A stretch of DNA of 64,000 bases from Pythium myriotylum (lineage: Eukaryota; Oomycota; Peronosporomycetes; Pythiales; Pythiaceae). The translations under genes and the position numbers were made by a program. The stretch spans positions 1,860,001-1,924,000 of the forward strand of contig JALJCQ010000003.1 of the NCBI GenBank assembly GCA_023091665.1, given 5' to 3'. Below are positions 1 to 9,152 of the stretch, in pieces. Below the pieces are notes generated by a model. That model had not been told where the DNA came from. It saw nothing but the letters and a program-made list of their open reading frames with translations, and made no database searches. Position 1 is the first letter of the stretch; the number at the start of each line of letters is the position of its first letter.

Positions 1-8
1 GGAACCCG

Positions 9-3000
9 GTGCGCGTCGAGCCTTCCACTCCTTGCGTCTTTGCATTCGTCGGGGATAACTCCGTTAATACATTCGACTCCATTTGCATGAGAGCGAGTGT
101 CTTGGCGGGGGATGCCCAGGATGAAGATGTGTCGGTCCGTTCGTTGGACTCTTTCGCCTCGGAATATCCAGTTTGGTCGTTGGCTCCTGGGGAACGGCGG
201 GGTTGGTGGTCAAGGCATCCTGATCCTCGCCATCACTTCCAAGTTGCCATGGTACAGGGGGCTATTTGCGACCATCGGACGAAAATCATGCTCGATACAG
301 GTGCCAGCACGAGTATTTTGAGTCTAGACCTAGCGCGCAGGTTAAAACTCAAGCTCAAGCGGAATGAGAGCATGTCTGTCCGGGGGTTGAGCGGTGTGAT
401 CACTCATGTGCAAGCGAAAGCCGAAGTCAAGATCACTTTGGGAGTTGCAGTTGTCTACGTGATGGATCTCTGGGTTGCTAATATCGGAGATGGTGTGGAC
501 GTTCTCCTCGGGATGAATTTTTTGGCAGCCGCCGGCGTGCGACTTGCTATTCGGGAACAAACGATCCACTTGCCCGATGAAGAACGTATTCCTCTTGTCG
601 GCAACCCGGGAAAGCAGTATGGCGTCCGACAGATTCCGATCGCGGTGCGCGAGAAAGTCACTTTGGGCCCAGGAGAGTCGACGACGTTACCTGTGGTATA
701 TGGGGATACCCGCTCGGAAGACATGCAGTTGTGGTTGATGAGGGACGAGCGTTGGGTAACGACAGTGCTTCAGGAATCAGCCAGTAACAGGACTCGGGTC
801 CGTGTGAACAATGTCTCCGACCGTATCATTACCATTCTGTCCCACACAACAGTGGCATGTCTCGTGACCAAGGATTATCTCCCGGACAAAGGCCGTTTTG
901 TTCGACCTGGGACTCCGAAGTACCGTGAGTGGGAAACGATTGTGTATGAGAACACCCACTCCCGAGGATATCGCCGCCGACAACAGCATGCGGATTATCT
1001 TGAGAGCCTTAAGCTGCCGTCCCCTGTGGAAAAGCGAACGTATGCCATTCCGACGAAAATTCTGAAGCGCCCCGTGTCTCATCTTCCGATCGAGAAGGAT
1101 TCACTTGGAGTTAGTCTTGAGGATGGTGGCGACGACTGTTCTGATGTCGCAAACCAGGATTCGTTCGACGATGTCATTTCCGTGAGCGAGCCCGAGTCAG
1201 ACTTCGAGAGGCATCTGTCAGAGACACCTCTGCCCTCAGGCTTCGTCGGCAGCCAAGACGTGGACTTCTCGGCGGCAGATCAACTCTACGTCGTGTATAA
1301 AGCGGTTATTTCCCGTGGGGAGGACGATGATCTCGAGCCTGGCGTGTTCTACCACGAGGGAACTTACATGATCACCCTGGAGAATTTGCGTCACCAACTC
1401 GCTGTTATCCCAGATATCGACTTGTCTCCGTCGCCTGTTGACCTAGGTTCCGCTGAGGTAGGAGATCCAGGAGCGAGTCAGGACTATGTGCGATCCGTGA
1501 TTCGACCGATCCTGGAGAAACACGCTGTTGCATTCCTGGGTGAAGGCAATGCAGTCCCTCCCGCGGTCCGAGGAGTCGTCTGTGATATCGATGTCGGAGA
1601 TGCTATGCCAATATGTGAAAGGGCTCGGAGGGTGCCCCAGCATCAGCTCCCGAAGGTGTATGAGTTGCTGAAGCGCCTCCTGGAAGCTGGCATCATCCGC
1701 TTCTCGGACTCAGAGTGGGCATCGCCTATTGTCATTGTGATGAAAAAGAACGGCGTTGATATCCGGTTATGCATTGATTACCGTCGGGTCAACCTCCTGA
1801 TCAAGCTTATGAACTATCCACTTCCGGTGATCGATGAGCTCTTGGAGAACTTCGACAAGGTCATGTGGTTTTGCAGTCTCGACATGGCAAGTGGGTTCTG
1901 GGCGGTGCTCATGACTACCCGGGCGTCAAAGATCTCGGCTTTCATTTGTCCTCTAGGCCATTTTGAGTGGGTCCGAATGCCTTTCGGTCTTAAAAATGCC
2001 CCGTTGATTTATCAAATGGTCATTAACAACTGTCTCTGGGGATTTGTTCGTCTTCCGCCCGGGCTCGAAGCTGAAGTTGATCCAGAGGTGCTCGAGTACC
2101 TCGAGATCGAACGCGACCCGCGAGAAGTTCCTACCCCAGTGGAGGATGTTGTGACTGGGGGCCCGACTGTGTTTGACCTGGGGATTCCGACTCCGAAGTC
2201 CATGGGACCTGTGCTGAACCGTAGCTCGTACATTGACGATATCGGTTTCGGCGCAGAAACCCTGGAGGACATGTCTGAAATGTTAGATGCGCTACTGTAC
2301 CGGCTGAGATATTGGAACATCTCGGTGATCCTGCCCAAGAGCACGTTCGGCACGACTGCTATCCCATATCTCTCGCATGACATCTCTCGGGAAGGAGTTA
2401 AGCCGGTGTCAAAACTCGCCAAAGGACTCAAGGACTTGCCGTTTCCGAGTTCGCTTAAGGGTGTACAATCTTTCCTGGGATCTCTGAACTATTATCATAA
2501 GTTCATCGAGGACTATTCCATCGTCGCAGCGTCACTGTATGAATTATCCGAGGATCAAGTCCGTAATGGTGTGAACCTTGACCGAGCGAAGGTTGCCTTC
2601 GAGACCCTCAAGGATAAGATGCTCCGAGCCCCGGTGCTCCGACATCTCCAGGACGAGAAGCCTCTCGTGATCATTCTGCACGCGAATGACTGGGCGATCA
2701 GTTCAGTGTTGTGCCAGGAATTCGAAGGAAAACTTCATCCAGTTCGATTCACTGGTCGCGTATTGCAGGATGCCGAGCTGCGGTATCATATCACCGAGAA
2801 AGAGGTCTTGGCGCTGTTGCGGACTCTCACGACGTTCTACACTTTGGCTGTTTCCCGGGAATTAATTGTCTACTCCAGATATTCGGTGCTAAAGTGGCTC
2901 ATGACTTCACGAACACTCCAGGGAAGGTGTCTCCAGTGGGCTACACTGCTTTCTCCCTGGTCGATGGAAGTTCGTCGCATCGATAAAGATGAGGATGGTT

Positions 3001-3914
3001 TGGCGTCGTTGCTCCCCGCCGGTATTACCCCCAGGGAAAAGCTTGACGAAGTCGCAGAGGAACTAGTCCCGTTCAAAAGTACAAAGGTCAACGTAAGGCC
3101 GCCGCCGCTGTCGGTGGAGATGGTTGATCCTGAGTATGAAGGGTATGTCTTGACGTTCGACGGCGCTGCACGCTGGAAGAGCAAAGTTGGATCTGCAGGC
3201 TTTATTCTCTGGGAAGTCCCCGGGTGGGAGATTGTGACAGCCCAGGGTGAGTTCTTGGAAGACGTGACAGTGAATATGGCGGAATACCGAGGGATGATCG
3301 CAGGTCTGGAACAAGCTATCGCGTATGACATCACGGATCTGATCATTATTGGGGATTCGAGGCTTGCGATCCAACAAGCCCAAGGGATAATGTCATGTCT
3401 CGAGCCGAACCTGCAGCAGCTCCTGGGAAAATTCAAGTCACTCGAGTCCAAGTTCACCAGGCTGCAACTGTTCCACGTTGCACGAGAATTCAATTCCCCC
3501 GCGGATTATATCACTGTGAAGGTCATGAGGTTGCAGCAAGAAGTCGTTATCTCCGACTCCACAGAGATCGAGCAACTGAAGGCGATGAACAAGCTGCCCG
3601 AGCGTTTCGGTAAGCGTGCTCCGAGCGAAAACGTCAGTGAATCAGTTTTTGTTGTGCGGACCCGGTCAGCACAATCGACGGAGGCTATCTCCTACATCTG
3701 CCGGGGGGCCAACAACAGACGCGCGCGGTGTTTCGCCTGGGGGCCATCAAGGGAGCGAACCAGCCGAAGCAGAAAATCCTCACGATGGGAATTTTCGCGC
3801 GAATACCTCAGCGGCAGATCTGGAGACAGCCCGGGTAGAACGATGGAGACGTGTTATTCAACACCAAGAGGCCGACTCCTGGATGAAAGCGCTCCGAGCA
3901 TATCTAAGCGGTGA
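9..3914 (+). CDS. Ty3/gypsy pol polyprotein: protease, RT, degenerate RNase H, second RNase H (5' end outside window)
   Basis: Retrotransposon polyprotein, open from the window edge, so the N-terminus (and gag) are missing. Domains in order: retropepsin with LDTGAS near residue 95; reverse transcriptase about 530-770 with a MPFGLKNAP block and catalytic YIDD near 740; a gypsy-type RNase H about 870-990 in which the first catalytic Asp is replaced (HANDWA where DAS is usual) and a later Asp is also lost; then a second, archaeal-type RNase H about 1045-1175 with TFDGA, AEYRG, GDSRL and a C-terminal ADY. About 71 residues separate the RT motif-B region from YIDD, against about 16 in the ordinary gypsy RT at 30.9 kb. 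Similarity to the related element at 12-19 kb is lost after about 3690, where the true frame moves to the integrase frame, so the last ~75 residues are probably not native. Likely a recent but frameshifted copy; expression unknown. Confidence 0.9.
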   Translation: MRVEPSTPCVFAFVGDNSVNTFDSICMRASVLAGDAQDEDVSVRSLDSFASEYPVWSLAPGERRGWWSRHPDPRHHFQVAMVQGAICDHRTKIMLDTGASTSILSLDLARRLKLKLKRNESMSVRGLSGVITHVQAKAEVKITLGVAVVYVMDLWVANIGDGVDVLLGMNFLAAAGVRLAIREQTIHLPDEERIPLVGNPGKQYGVRQIPIAVREKVTLGPGESTTLPVVYGDTRSEDMQLWLMRDERWVTTVLQESASNRTRVRVNNVSDRIITILSHTTVACLVTKDYLPDKGRFVRPGTPKYREWETIVYENTHSRGYRRRQQHADYLESLKLPSPVEKRTYAIPTKILKRPVSHLPIEKDSLGVSLEDGGDDCSDVANQDSFDDVISVSEPESDFERHLSETPLPSGFVGSQDVDFSAADQLYVVYKAVISRGEDDDLEPGVFYHEGTYMITLENLRHQLAVIPDIDLSPSPVDLGSAEVGDPGASQDYVRSVIRPILEKHAVAFLGEGNAVPPAVRGVVCDIDVGDAMPICERARRVPQHQLPKVYELLKRLLEAGIIRFSDSEWASPIVIVMKKNGVDIRLCIDYRRVNLLIKLMNYPLPVIDELLENFDKVMWFCSLDMASGFWAVLMTTRASKISAFICPLGHFEWVRMPFGLKNAPLIYQMVINNCLWGFVRLPPGLEAEVDPEVLEYLEIERDPREVPTPVEDVVTGGPTVFDLGIPTPKSMGPVLNRSSYIDDIGFGAETLEDMSEMLDALLYRLRYWNISVILPKSTFGTTAIPYLSHDISREGVKPVSKLAKGLKDLPFPSSLKGVQSFLGSLNYYHKFIEDYSIVAASLYELSEDQVRNGVNLDRAKVAFETLKDKMLRAPVLRHLQDEKPLVIILHANDWAISSVLCQEFEGKLHPVRFTGRVLQDAELRYHITEKEVLALLRTLTTFYTLAVSRELIVYSRYSVLKWLMTSRTLQGRCLQWATLLSPWSMEVRRIDKDEDGLASLLPAGITPREKLDEVAEELVPFKSTKVNVRPPPLSVEMVDPEYEGYVLTFDGAARWKSKVGSAGFILWEVPGWEIVTAQGEFLEDVTVNMAEYRGMIAGLEQAIAYDITDLIIIGDSRLAIQQAQGIMSCLEPNLQQLLGKFKSLESKFTRLQLFHVAREFNSPADYITVKVMRLQQEVVISDSTEIEQLKAMNKLPERFGKRAPSENVSESVFVVRTRSAQSTEAISYICRGANNRRARCFAWGPSRERTSRSRKSSRWEFSREYLSGRSGDSPGRTMETCYSTPRGRLLDESAPSISKR

Positions 3915-5502
3915 TCTATCCGAGATCCCAGTCGAAAAGGCCCAGGAGATTGCCAAGATTGTCGATCGCTATGTGCTCAACTCGGATGGTGTGTTCTGTT
4001 ATATCCCTAGACAATCCAAGCGTCGTCCACAAGATCGAACTCCTGCGCTTCGAGTTGTTGTACCCGTGGATCTGAGAGAAGATGTGATGCATGAGTGTCA
4101 CTCAGATTTCCAGGGTGGTCATCAAGGCGTGGGCAGGACTTATGAACGGCTGTGCCGCCAGTTCTTCTGGCTCGGCATGTATAAGGACACCGAGGACTTT
4201 GTCCAGTGCTGTGTGGATTGCGAGAGTGGCAAAGGTAGACCAAGGAACCCAGGATCATCCCCAGGGAATGTGATCCCAGAGTATCCGTTCCACATCGTAT
4301 CGATGGATTTCGTCAAACCCTTACCAGAAACCGACCGAGGGAACACAGCCTTACTTCTGTTCCAAGATATGTTCTCAGGGTATGTTATGTGCAAGGCAAT
4401 GGCAGACACAACTGCCCAGGATGTGGCCGAGGCCTATGAGGAGGTTGTGTTCCGGAGGTTTGGTGCAAGCGCAATGATCAGACACGACCAAGAACCGTCG
4501 TTCATGTCCGAGGTATTTCGAGCGTTCAGACAGATGATCGGCAGCAGACAGCGTGCCACGCTAGCATATCGTCCACAGGCTAATGGTCAGCAGGAAAGAT
4601 CGGTGCAGACAGTGGTACGATCTATCAAGGCTTATGTGGAAGACCCGTCTCAGGGAGATTGGGATGAGATCTGTGAAAGGCTGATGTTTGCGATCAACAC
4701 GTCTTACGACTTCACTCGCAAGGAAACTCCATTCTACTTGGTTCATGGATGGGACGCTCAGTCGACTATGGCTGCTATGCTCGGTCCTCCTCCAAGGAGA
4801 GGCGACTTGGTGGATCCTTATCGGTGGCGACGTCACGTTCAGCAGCAAGTCGAGTATGTTCGTGCCTGGGCCCGGGATCTGCAAGTGGAAGCTAAAAGGC
4901 TTCGAGCAGAGGAACGAAACCAGCGCGTGAATGATTTGCCCGAGACTGTGCCCCGGGAGTTTGACGTCGATGAATTGGTGTGGTTGTTCATACCCCGGGT
5001 TCGACCAGGCTTGACCAAGAAGTTGGCTCACCTCTGGCATGGTCCGTTCAGGATCGTCGAGAAAGGAGAAGACTTCCGATACAAGCTGAAGATCGCGGAC
5101 ACGGACTACCGATTCTTCCCTTGGGTGCATATGAGCCGACTGAAACCCAGGATAGAGTCACCTGAACGACCAACCGAAGAAATTCCCGATATAGATGCTG
5201 AGAATGACTTCGACGCTGCACTTTTGCCTGAGGACAGTTGGGAAACCGACAATGCCCACGGTGATTATGTCGTGGAAGAGATTCGGGATGTCCGACGGGT
5301 GAAACGAACGCGCACGACGAAAAGGACTCGGGAATATTTGATCAAGTGGCAAGGCTGGGATGAACTCACGTGGGAGCCTCTGGCTAACCTGAACTGTGCG
5401 GATCTCCTCTACAAGTTTGACAAGGGGGCGAGGGCCAGAGCAAGGTTTGAAGCCATGCAAACCGCGGATGATCATCCTGAGGATCATCTGGGCGCAGAGT
5501 AG
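3616..5502 (+). CDS. Ty3/gypsy integrase with C-terminal chromodomain
   Basis: Integrase part of the element, in another frame than pol and overlapping it by about 300 bp. The first residues (before about 3700) are probably not native; matching sequence to the related minus-strand element starts before the WRRVIQHQEADSW block. Order: HHCC zinc finger (HECH, GGHQGVGR, then CCVDC), DDE core with MDFVKPLP, IRHDQEPSF and GQQER as the three acidic sites, an SH3-like segment (HLWHGPFRI), an acidic linker, and a chromodomain near the C-terminus (EYLIKWQGWDELTWEP). A chromodomain suggests targeting to marked chromatin, as known for chromoviruses. Ends with TAG at 5500-5502. The frame change could be a mutation or a recoding site; the wide overlap and non-matching ends favour mutation. 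Confidence 0.88.
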   Translation: MLRAKTSVNQFLLCGPGQHNRRRLSPTSAGGPTTDARGVSPGGHQGSEPAEAENPHDGNFRANTSAADLETARVERWRRVIQHQEADSWMKALRAYLSGDLSEIPVEKAQEIAKIVDRYVLNSDGVFCYIPRQSKRRPQDRTPALRVVVPVDLREDVMHECHSDFQGGHQGVGRTYERLCRQFFWLGMYKDTEDFVQCCVDCESGKGRPRNPGSSPGNVIPEYPFHIVSMDFVKPLPETDRGNTALLLFQDMFSGYVMCKAMADTTAQDVAEAYEEVVFRRFGASAMIRHDQEPSFMSEVFRAFRQMIGSRQRATLAYRPQANGQQERSVQTVVRSIKAYVEDPSQGDWDEICERLMFAINTSYDFTRKETPFYLVHGWDAQSTMAAMLGPPPRRGDLVDPYRWRRHVQQQVEYVRAWARDLQVEAKRLRAEERNQRVNDLPETVPREFDVDELVWLFIPRVRPGLTKKLAHLWHGPFRIVEKGEDFRYKLKIADTDYRFFPWVHMSRLKPRIESPERPTEEIPDIDAENDFDAALLPEDSWETDNAHGDYVVEEIRDVRRVKRTRTTKRTREYLIKWQGWDELTWEPLANLNCADLLYKFDKGARARARFEAMQTADDHPEDHLGAE

Positions 5503-5563
5503 TAACTGTCGAAGACCTGTGTGACGTATCTCCCGGGAGAAATCGCACTTGTATTGGTGACTG

Positions 5564-5592
5564 TGATCATGTGTCCGGAGAACACATGATCA
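5564..5592. repeat. Hairpin just after integrase stop
   Basis: TGATCATGTGT and ACACATGATCA form 11-bp perfect arms around a 7-nt loop, about 60 bp after the integrase stop. It lies in the 323-bp gap between two convergent reading frames, so it could act as a bidirectional transcript end, but nothing else supports this. No gene seen in 5503-5825. Confidence 0.5.
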
Positions 5593-5825
5593 TCAACTGG
5601 TATTGTCGAGTTCCTGAGATGGAATGTGTACATCAAGGTGTTCGAAGCGGAAGACCACCGTTGAGCCCCGGACTCCGAGTCTTGAGGGCACTGTATATTG
5701 CATCCTGCACATTAAAAACGGGAAATCCTTCATCCAAGCGCCAGAGTGAAAAGAATCGGACATATATTAGCAAGAAGGCATGCAAAGGTAGGAGGCTGCA
5801 ACGCGCCTACAAGAGAGAACGAAAC

Positions 5826-6260
5826 TTATTCCGCGCTGGAACCTGGGAGTGCGCCTGGGGAGGCTGGAGCGGACCCGGGGGGCGGATCCGTCTCCATATC
5901 TCCGGCAGAGTCTGCGTCGGAGCCGTCTTCGTCATCTTCGTCGCGATCCGAGGGATGGAAGCTTGAGCCCGAAGACTTCGACGACTCATCGCTGTTCTCA
6001 GCACCAGATCCCTGGTCGCTGTCGCCGCCGTCTTCGTCGTCATCCTCCGCGTCATCTTCACTCGGCTCCTTGTCCTGGGACGATCCGGTGTCCTTGCCAC
6101 TTTGGCTGCCTGGATCACTAGTTTCGACATTCCGACCGGCCGTTGGAGTTACCCCAGACTGCAAAGCCGAAGCCAACATGCGGTTGCGAGTCTCTGATGC
6201 CGATGAGCGAGAAGTTCGCTGAGGCGACAAGATGTTCTGGGCAGAGATGTCGGCAACAGT
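5826..6260 (-). other. In-frame continuation of the antisense ORF beyond a single TGA
   Basis: After the TGA at 6261-6263 the same frame stays open for 145 more codons to TAA near 5826. The extension is strongly acidic and Ser-rich (long D/E runs, then a Pro/Ala tail). An uninterrupted frame of this composition directly after the stop suggests that the original protein was about 1,108 residues and that the TGA is a late mutation. Stop read-through is possible, but the base after the stop is A and no known read-through context is present. Confidence 0.55.
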
Positions 6261-9152
6261 TCACTTGGAACCCCCATCGGTCTTGGCAACTTTCGGTCGC
6301 GACAGCTTCTTGTGATCTCGGACGCGGTGCAGATTCTCCAGAGCAGAGGTTGCCTCTTTCACGCGGCTGGCTTGAGCGGTTTCTTCATTTTCTTGGAGGA
6401 TCTTCTCCGCAGCCGCTAGGTCCGTGTATGATCGAGGAAGGGTCTGGCTCCGGGCGATCTTCTTCCCAGACGAATCGGTCAAGTTGCGGGTAGCAGGGGT
6501 CACGAGAGGCCCTGTGTACAAGCCAGTTGGACAATCAAAACCTGGGTTTTCACCCCGAGCGTACGCGCGTAATCGATCTCTCAAGCTGTCGGGAAGGTCT
6601 TGCTCGGGGTCCGGCGCCCGGTAATCAGCCACAGAGGCGGCATCTCCTCGCCACTGGAGCCTCATTGGCTCTTCTATGTCGACTTGGTCAACCCAGGCTT
6701 GCATCTCATCAGCTGTTGCAAACCGTTTTGGGGGGATGAGCCAGCAAGGGAAAGGCGGGATGAACCAGAGACAGGGTTCCCAGAAGATGTACCGCCACTT
6801 CTGAGCCTCCATGCTGTCCCGTCCGTACTTCTTGCTTGTCTCTCGGGCGAAGCTCAAGATCACTCGATGCAGTTCACGAAAGTGGCGAACGACGACAGTG
6901 GTTGACAAGTGACGACGGTTGTACTCGTCGACCAACTCGGCATCATGGCTGCTTGGGGTCCCTGGGGGTGCATCCGTGAGGGCCTCGATCTCTTCCGCAG
7001 TCCATGAAGCACCAGCAGGCTGAGGCGTAGCCTTTTTCTTCGCGGCTCCTTTCGGCTTCGAGTTCTTCTTCGTCTTCTTCCCAGAATCCTCGTCATCTTT
7101 GGTAGAAGTCTTGGGATTTTCCTCCCCGGCGACCGCTTTCGGCAACATCCACCAGTGAACCCGCTCATAGTAAACCCGGGGGTGGAACTCTTGGAGTGAA
7201 AGGAGGCGGCGCACTATGTCGTAGAGAACTGGATGAAGCTGATTAGGATCGAAGATGATGAATCGTTTGCAGACGCACTCCTTCATTATCGACCACGGTT
7301 CTCGGCCAAGGTGCTCGGTCAAGACAGGCCCCGGGATGCGCACTGTCGCCGATATCTCCGTTCGAAAGTGCTTCCATCGGGTGAAGGGCCCGTGTGGTTT
7401 GGCGTTGGGGTAACCTGCGTTCGGTTTCGTCACTATGACCACACCGTGATACGAGAAGCCTGCCCCTCCCTTGCGCGCCACCGCACCTTGATAGCCAACC
7501 AAGGGAACGGAGTGTTTGGAGATCTTCTCAAGTTCTTGGCAGACCTCGTCAAAAGCAACGTTCCGGTTCACATAGTCCTGGAGGATAGGGTGAAGTGCTG
7601 CAAGTGACGAGGACACGGGAGCACTTGGGTCGAAGTTCTCAGCAGCATCAGCGTCGGACGACGAAACGGCTCTTTTCTTCCGAGGAGGTGAAGGAGGTGA
7701 CTGTGGTCTGGGCTGGTGGACACTTACACTCTTGGCCTTCTGCCCGGCTCGTTTTCTTGATGCCGCCTGCACCGCTGGAATGTCGGCCTCTCGGTGTGAC
7801 TTGCCCCCTGGAGTGGTGTCGCGCATGTCGTCGTCATCGTCGTCATCTCCGAAGCCAAGGTCGATGTCGCCTCCTTGGGTGGCAGCCGCAGGAGCTGCAG
7901 GAGCAGGCTGTGACGACGAAGAGGATGAGTTGTCGGACGAAGACGGTTCTCCGGTTGGGATCAGAGGGTGAGTCGAACTGCCAAAGACTGCGTTCGACGG
8001 CATCCCAGCTCGGGGTGTGCTGGCGGTCCGGGGAATGGCCAAGGTGCTTCGACCACCACGAGTACTGGAACCTCCCCGAGGAGTCTGGGAGGGACCGACA
8101 GGCAGCGTGATGACTTTGTCCCGGATGTCCTTGGCGATCGCACGTAGCTTCGCGACGTCGGACCGAAGGTGGCCAAGAGCATCGATGTTAGCTGTGGCAT
8201 CCACACTCGCGTCCACCGGGGGTGAAGGAGTCATCCCAGGAGCTACGAGCAGTGTCACATCCGTCCGAGGTCCCGTAGCGCTGTTCGCATGGGAGAAAGC
8301 GGTCTCCAAGAGCCGTCGATTATCAGCGACTCGGGTTGGCGGCATCATCAGCTGGATCGCTTGAGCGGCCGAAATCGGGTCCGGGAACGGCATCTCGAGA
8401 CGAGAAGAAACGAGACCCACGTGATGGTCCACTTCCGCGGCCAGCACATGTGCCCGGGTTGAAGTAGATTCCAGGAGGCGGCGCATGTCTGCGAGCTCGG
8501 CAACCAACTCAGCCTCACGAGCACGAAGACGATCAACTTCCGCAGATGTTGTAGACCCTGGGAGAGGACGGAGGCCGTCGTCATCAAGGAGTTCAGGGTA
8601 TCGAGACTCCATCTCTTGCAAGACGTCTCGGAGCCAAGTGGCGAAATTCCCCGACCGAATGGCAAGTTGCGAGACGAACCTAGGAGAATCGCGTACCCAA
8701 GCAACCGTGCGGCTCAGTCCAATCTCCTCGACCAAAGAGGAGACCTCCCCGAGGAGTTCAACCAGGCCTCGTGATGAAGAGTTCAGTGTCAAAAACTGGT
8801 CTAGCTCGGGCACGAACTCAGAGATGAAAGGCTGAAGCGGCGGCTGCTGGTGGTGCACGGTCCAGATAGGGAGATCCTCATGTAGCGTGCCGCCTATCGG
8901 GCCAAGTACAGCCTCGAAGGAAGTGCGCGCACGATCCGCTGAGGAAAAGAACGACCCCGGTGGAGGCGGTCCACCCTGAGTCGACCCTGCGGAACCGGCC
9001 GGTGATAACCCAGGTCCGGCCGAAGATATCGCAGGAGCCGCGGATGGAGCAGCAGAGCTGGCAGCAGTCGATGACGAAGCTGGAGTAAACGTTGCCACGG
9101 AGGTCGCCGGAGCAGATGATGATCGCGGTCTTCCCTTGGGATGCGTGGTCAT
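6261..9152 (-). CDS. Long antisense ORF downstream of integrase, unknown function
   Basis: A 963-residue frame from ATG at 9152, convergent with the gypsy pol and integrase genes. I do not recognise the family. The first ~60 residues are Ser/Ala/Pro-rich. Then come a helical stretch with RAREAELVAELADMRRLL (possible coiled coil), a Ser-rich and acidic run (GDDDDDDDM), basic patches that could be nuclear signals, and a better-structured half with Trp/Pro-rich segments (WRYIFWEPCLWFIPPFPCW). No zinc knuckle, protease or RT motif is present. It sits where plant Tat-type gypsy elements carry extra, often antisense, ORFs, so it may be an accessory gene of the same element; the 3' LTR was not resolved, so this is inference. 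It could also be a host gene next to the element. Confidence 0.6.
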   Translation of the reverse strand: MTTHPKGRPRSSSAPATSVATFTPASSSTAASSAAPSAAPAISSAGPGLSPAGSAGSTQGGPPPPGSFFSSADRARTSFEAVLGPIGGTLHEDLPIWTVHHQQPPLQPFISEFVPELDQFLTLNSSSRGLVELLGEVSSLVEEIGLSRTVAWVRDSPRFVSQLAIRSGNFATWLRDVLQEMESRYPELLDDDGLRPLPGSTTSAEVDRLRAREAELVAELADMRRLLESTSTRAHVLAAEVDHHVGLVSSRLEMPFPDPISAAQAIQLMMPPTRVADNRRLLETAFSHANSATGPRTDVTLLVAPGMTPSPPVDASVDATANIDALGHLRSDVAKLRAIAKDIRDKVITLPVGPSQTPRGGSSTRGGRSTLAIPRTASTPRAGMPSNAVFGSSTHPLIPTGEPSSSDNSSSSSSQPAPAAPAAATQGGDIDLGFGDDDDDDDMRDTTPGGKSHREADIPAVQAASRKRAGQKAKSVSVHQPRPQSPPSPPRKKRAVSSSDADAAENFDPSAPVSSSLAALHPILQDYVNRNVAFDEVCQELEKISKHSVPLVGYQGAVARKGGAGFSYHGVVIVTKPNAGYPNAKPHGPFTRWKHFRTEISATVRIPGPVLTEHLGREPWSIMKECVCKRFIIFDPNQLHPVLYDIVRRLLSLQEFHPRVYYERVHWWMLPKAVAGEENPKTSTKDDEDSGKKTKKNSKPKGAAKKKATPQPAGASWTAEEIEALTDAPPGTPSSHDAELVDEYNRRHLSTTVVVRHFRELHRVILSFARETSKKYGRDSMEAQKWRYIFWEPCLWFIPPFPCWLIPPKRFATADEMQAWVDQVDIEEPMRLQWRGDAASVADYRAPDPEQDLPDSLRDRLRAYARGENPGFDCPTGLYTGPLVTPATRNLTDSSGKKIARSQTLPRSYTDLAAAEKILQENEETAQASRVKEATSALENLHRVRDHKKLSRPKVAKTDGGSK

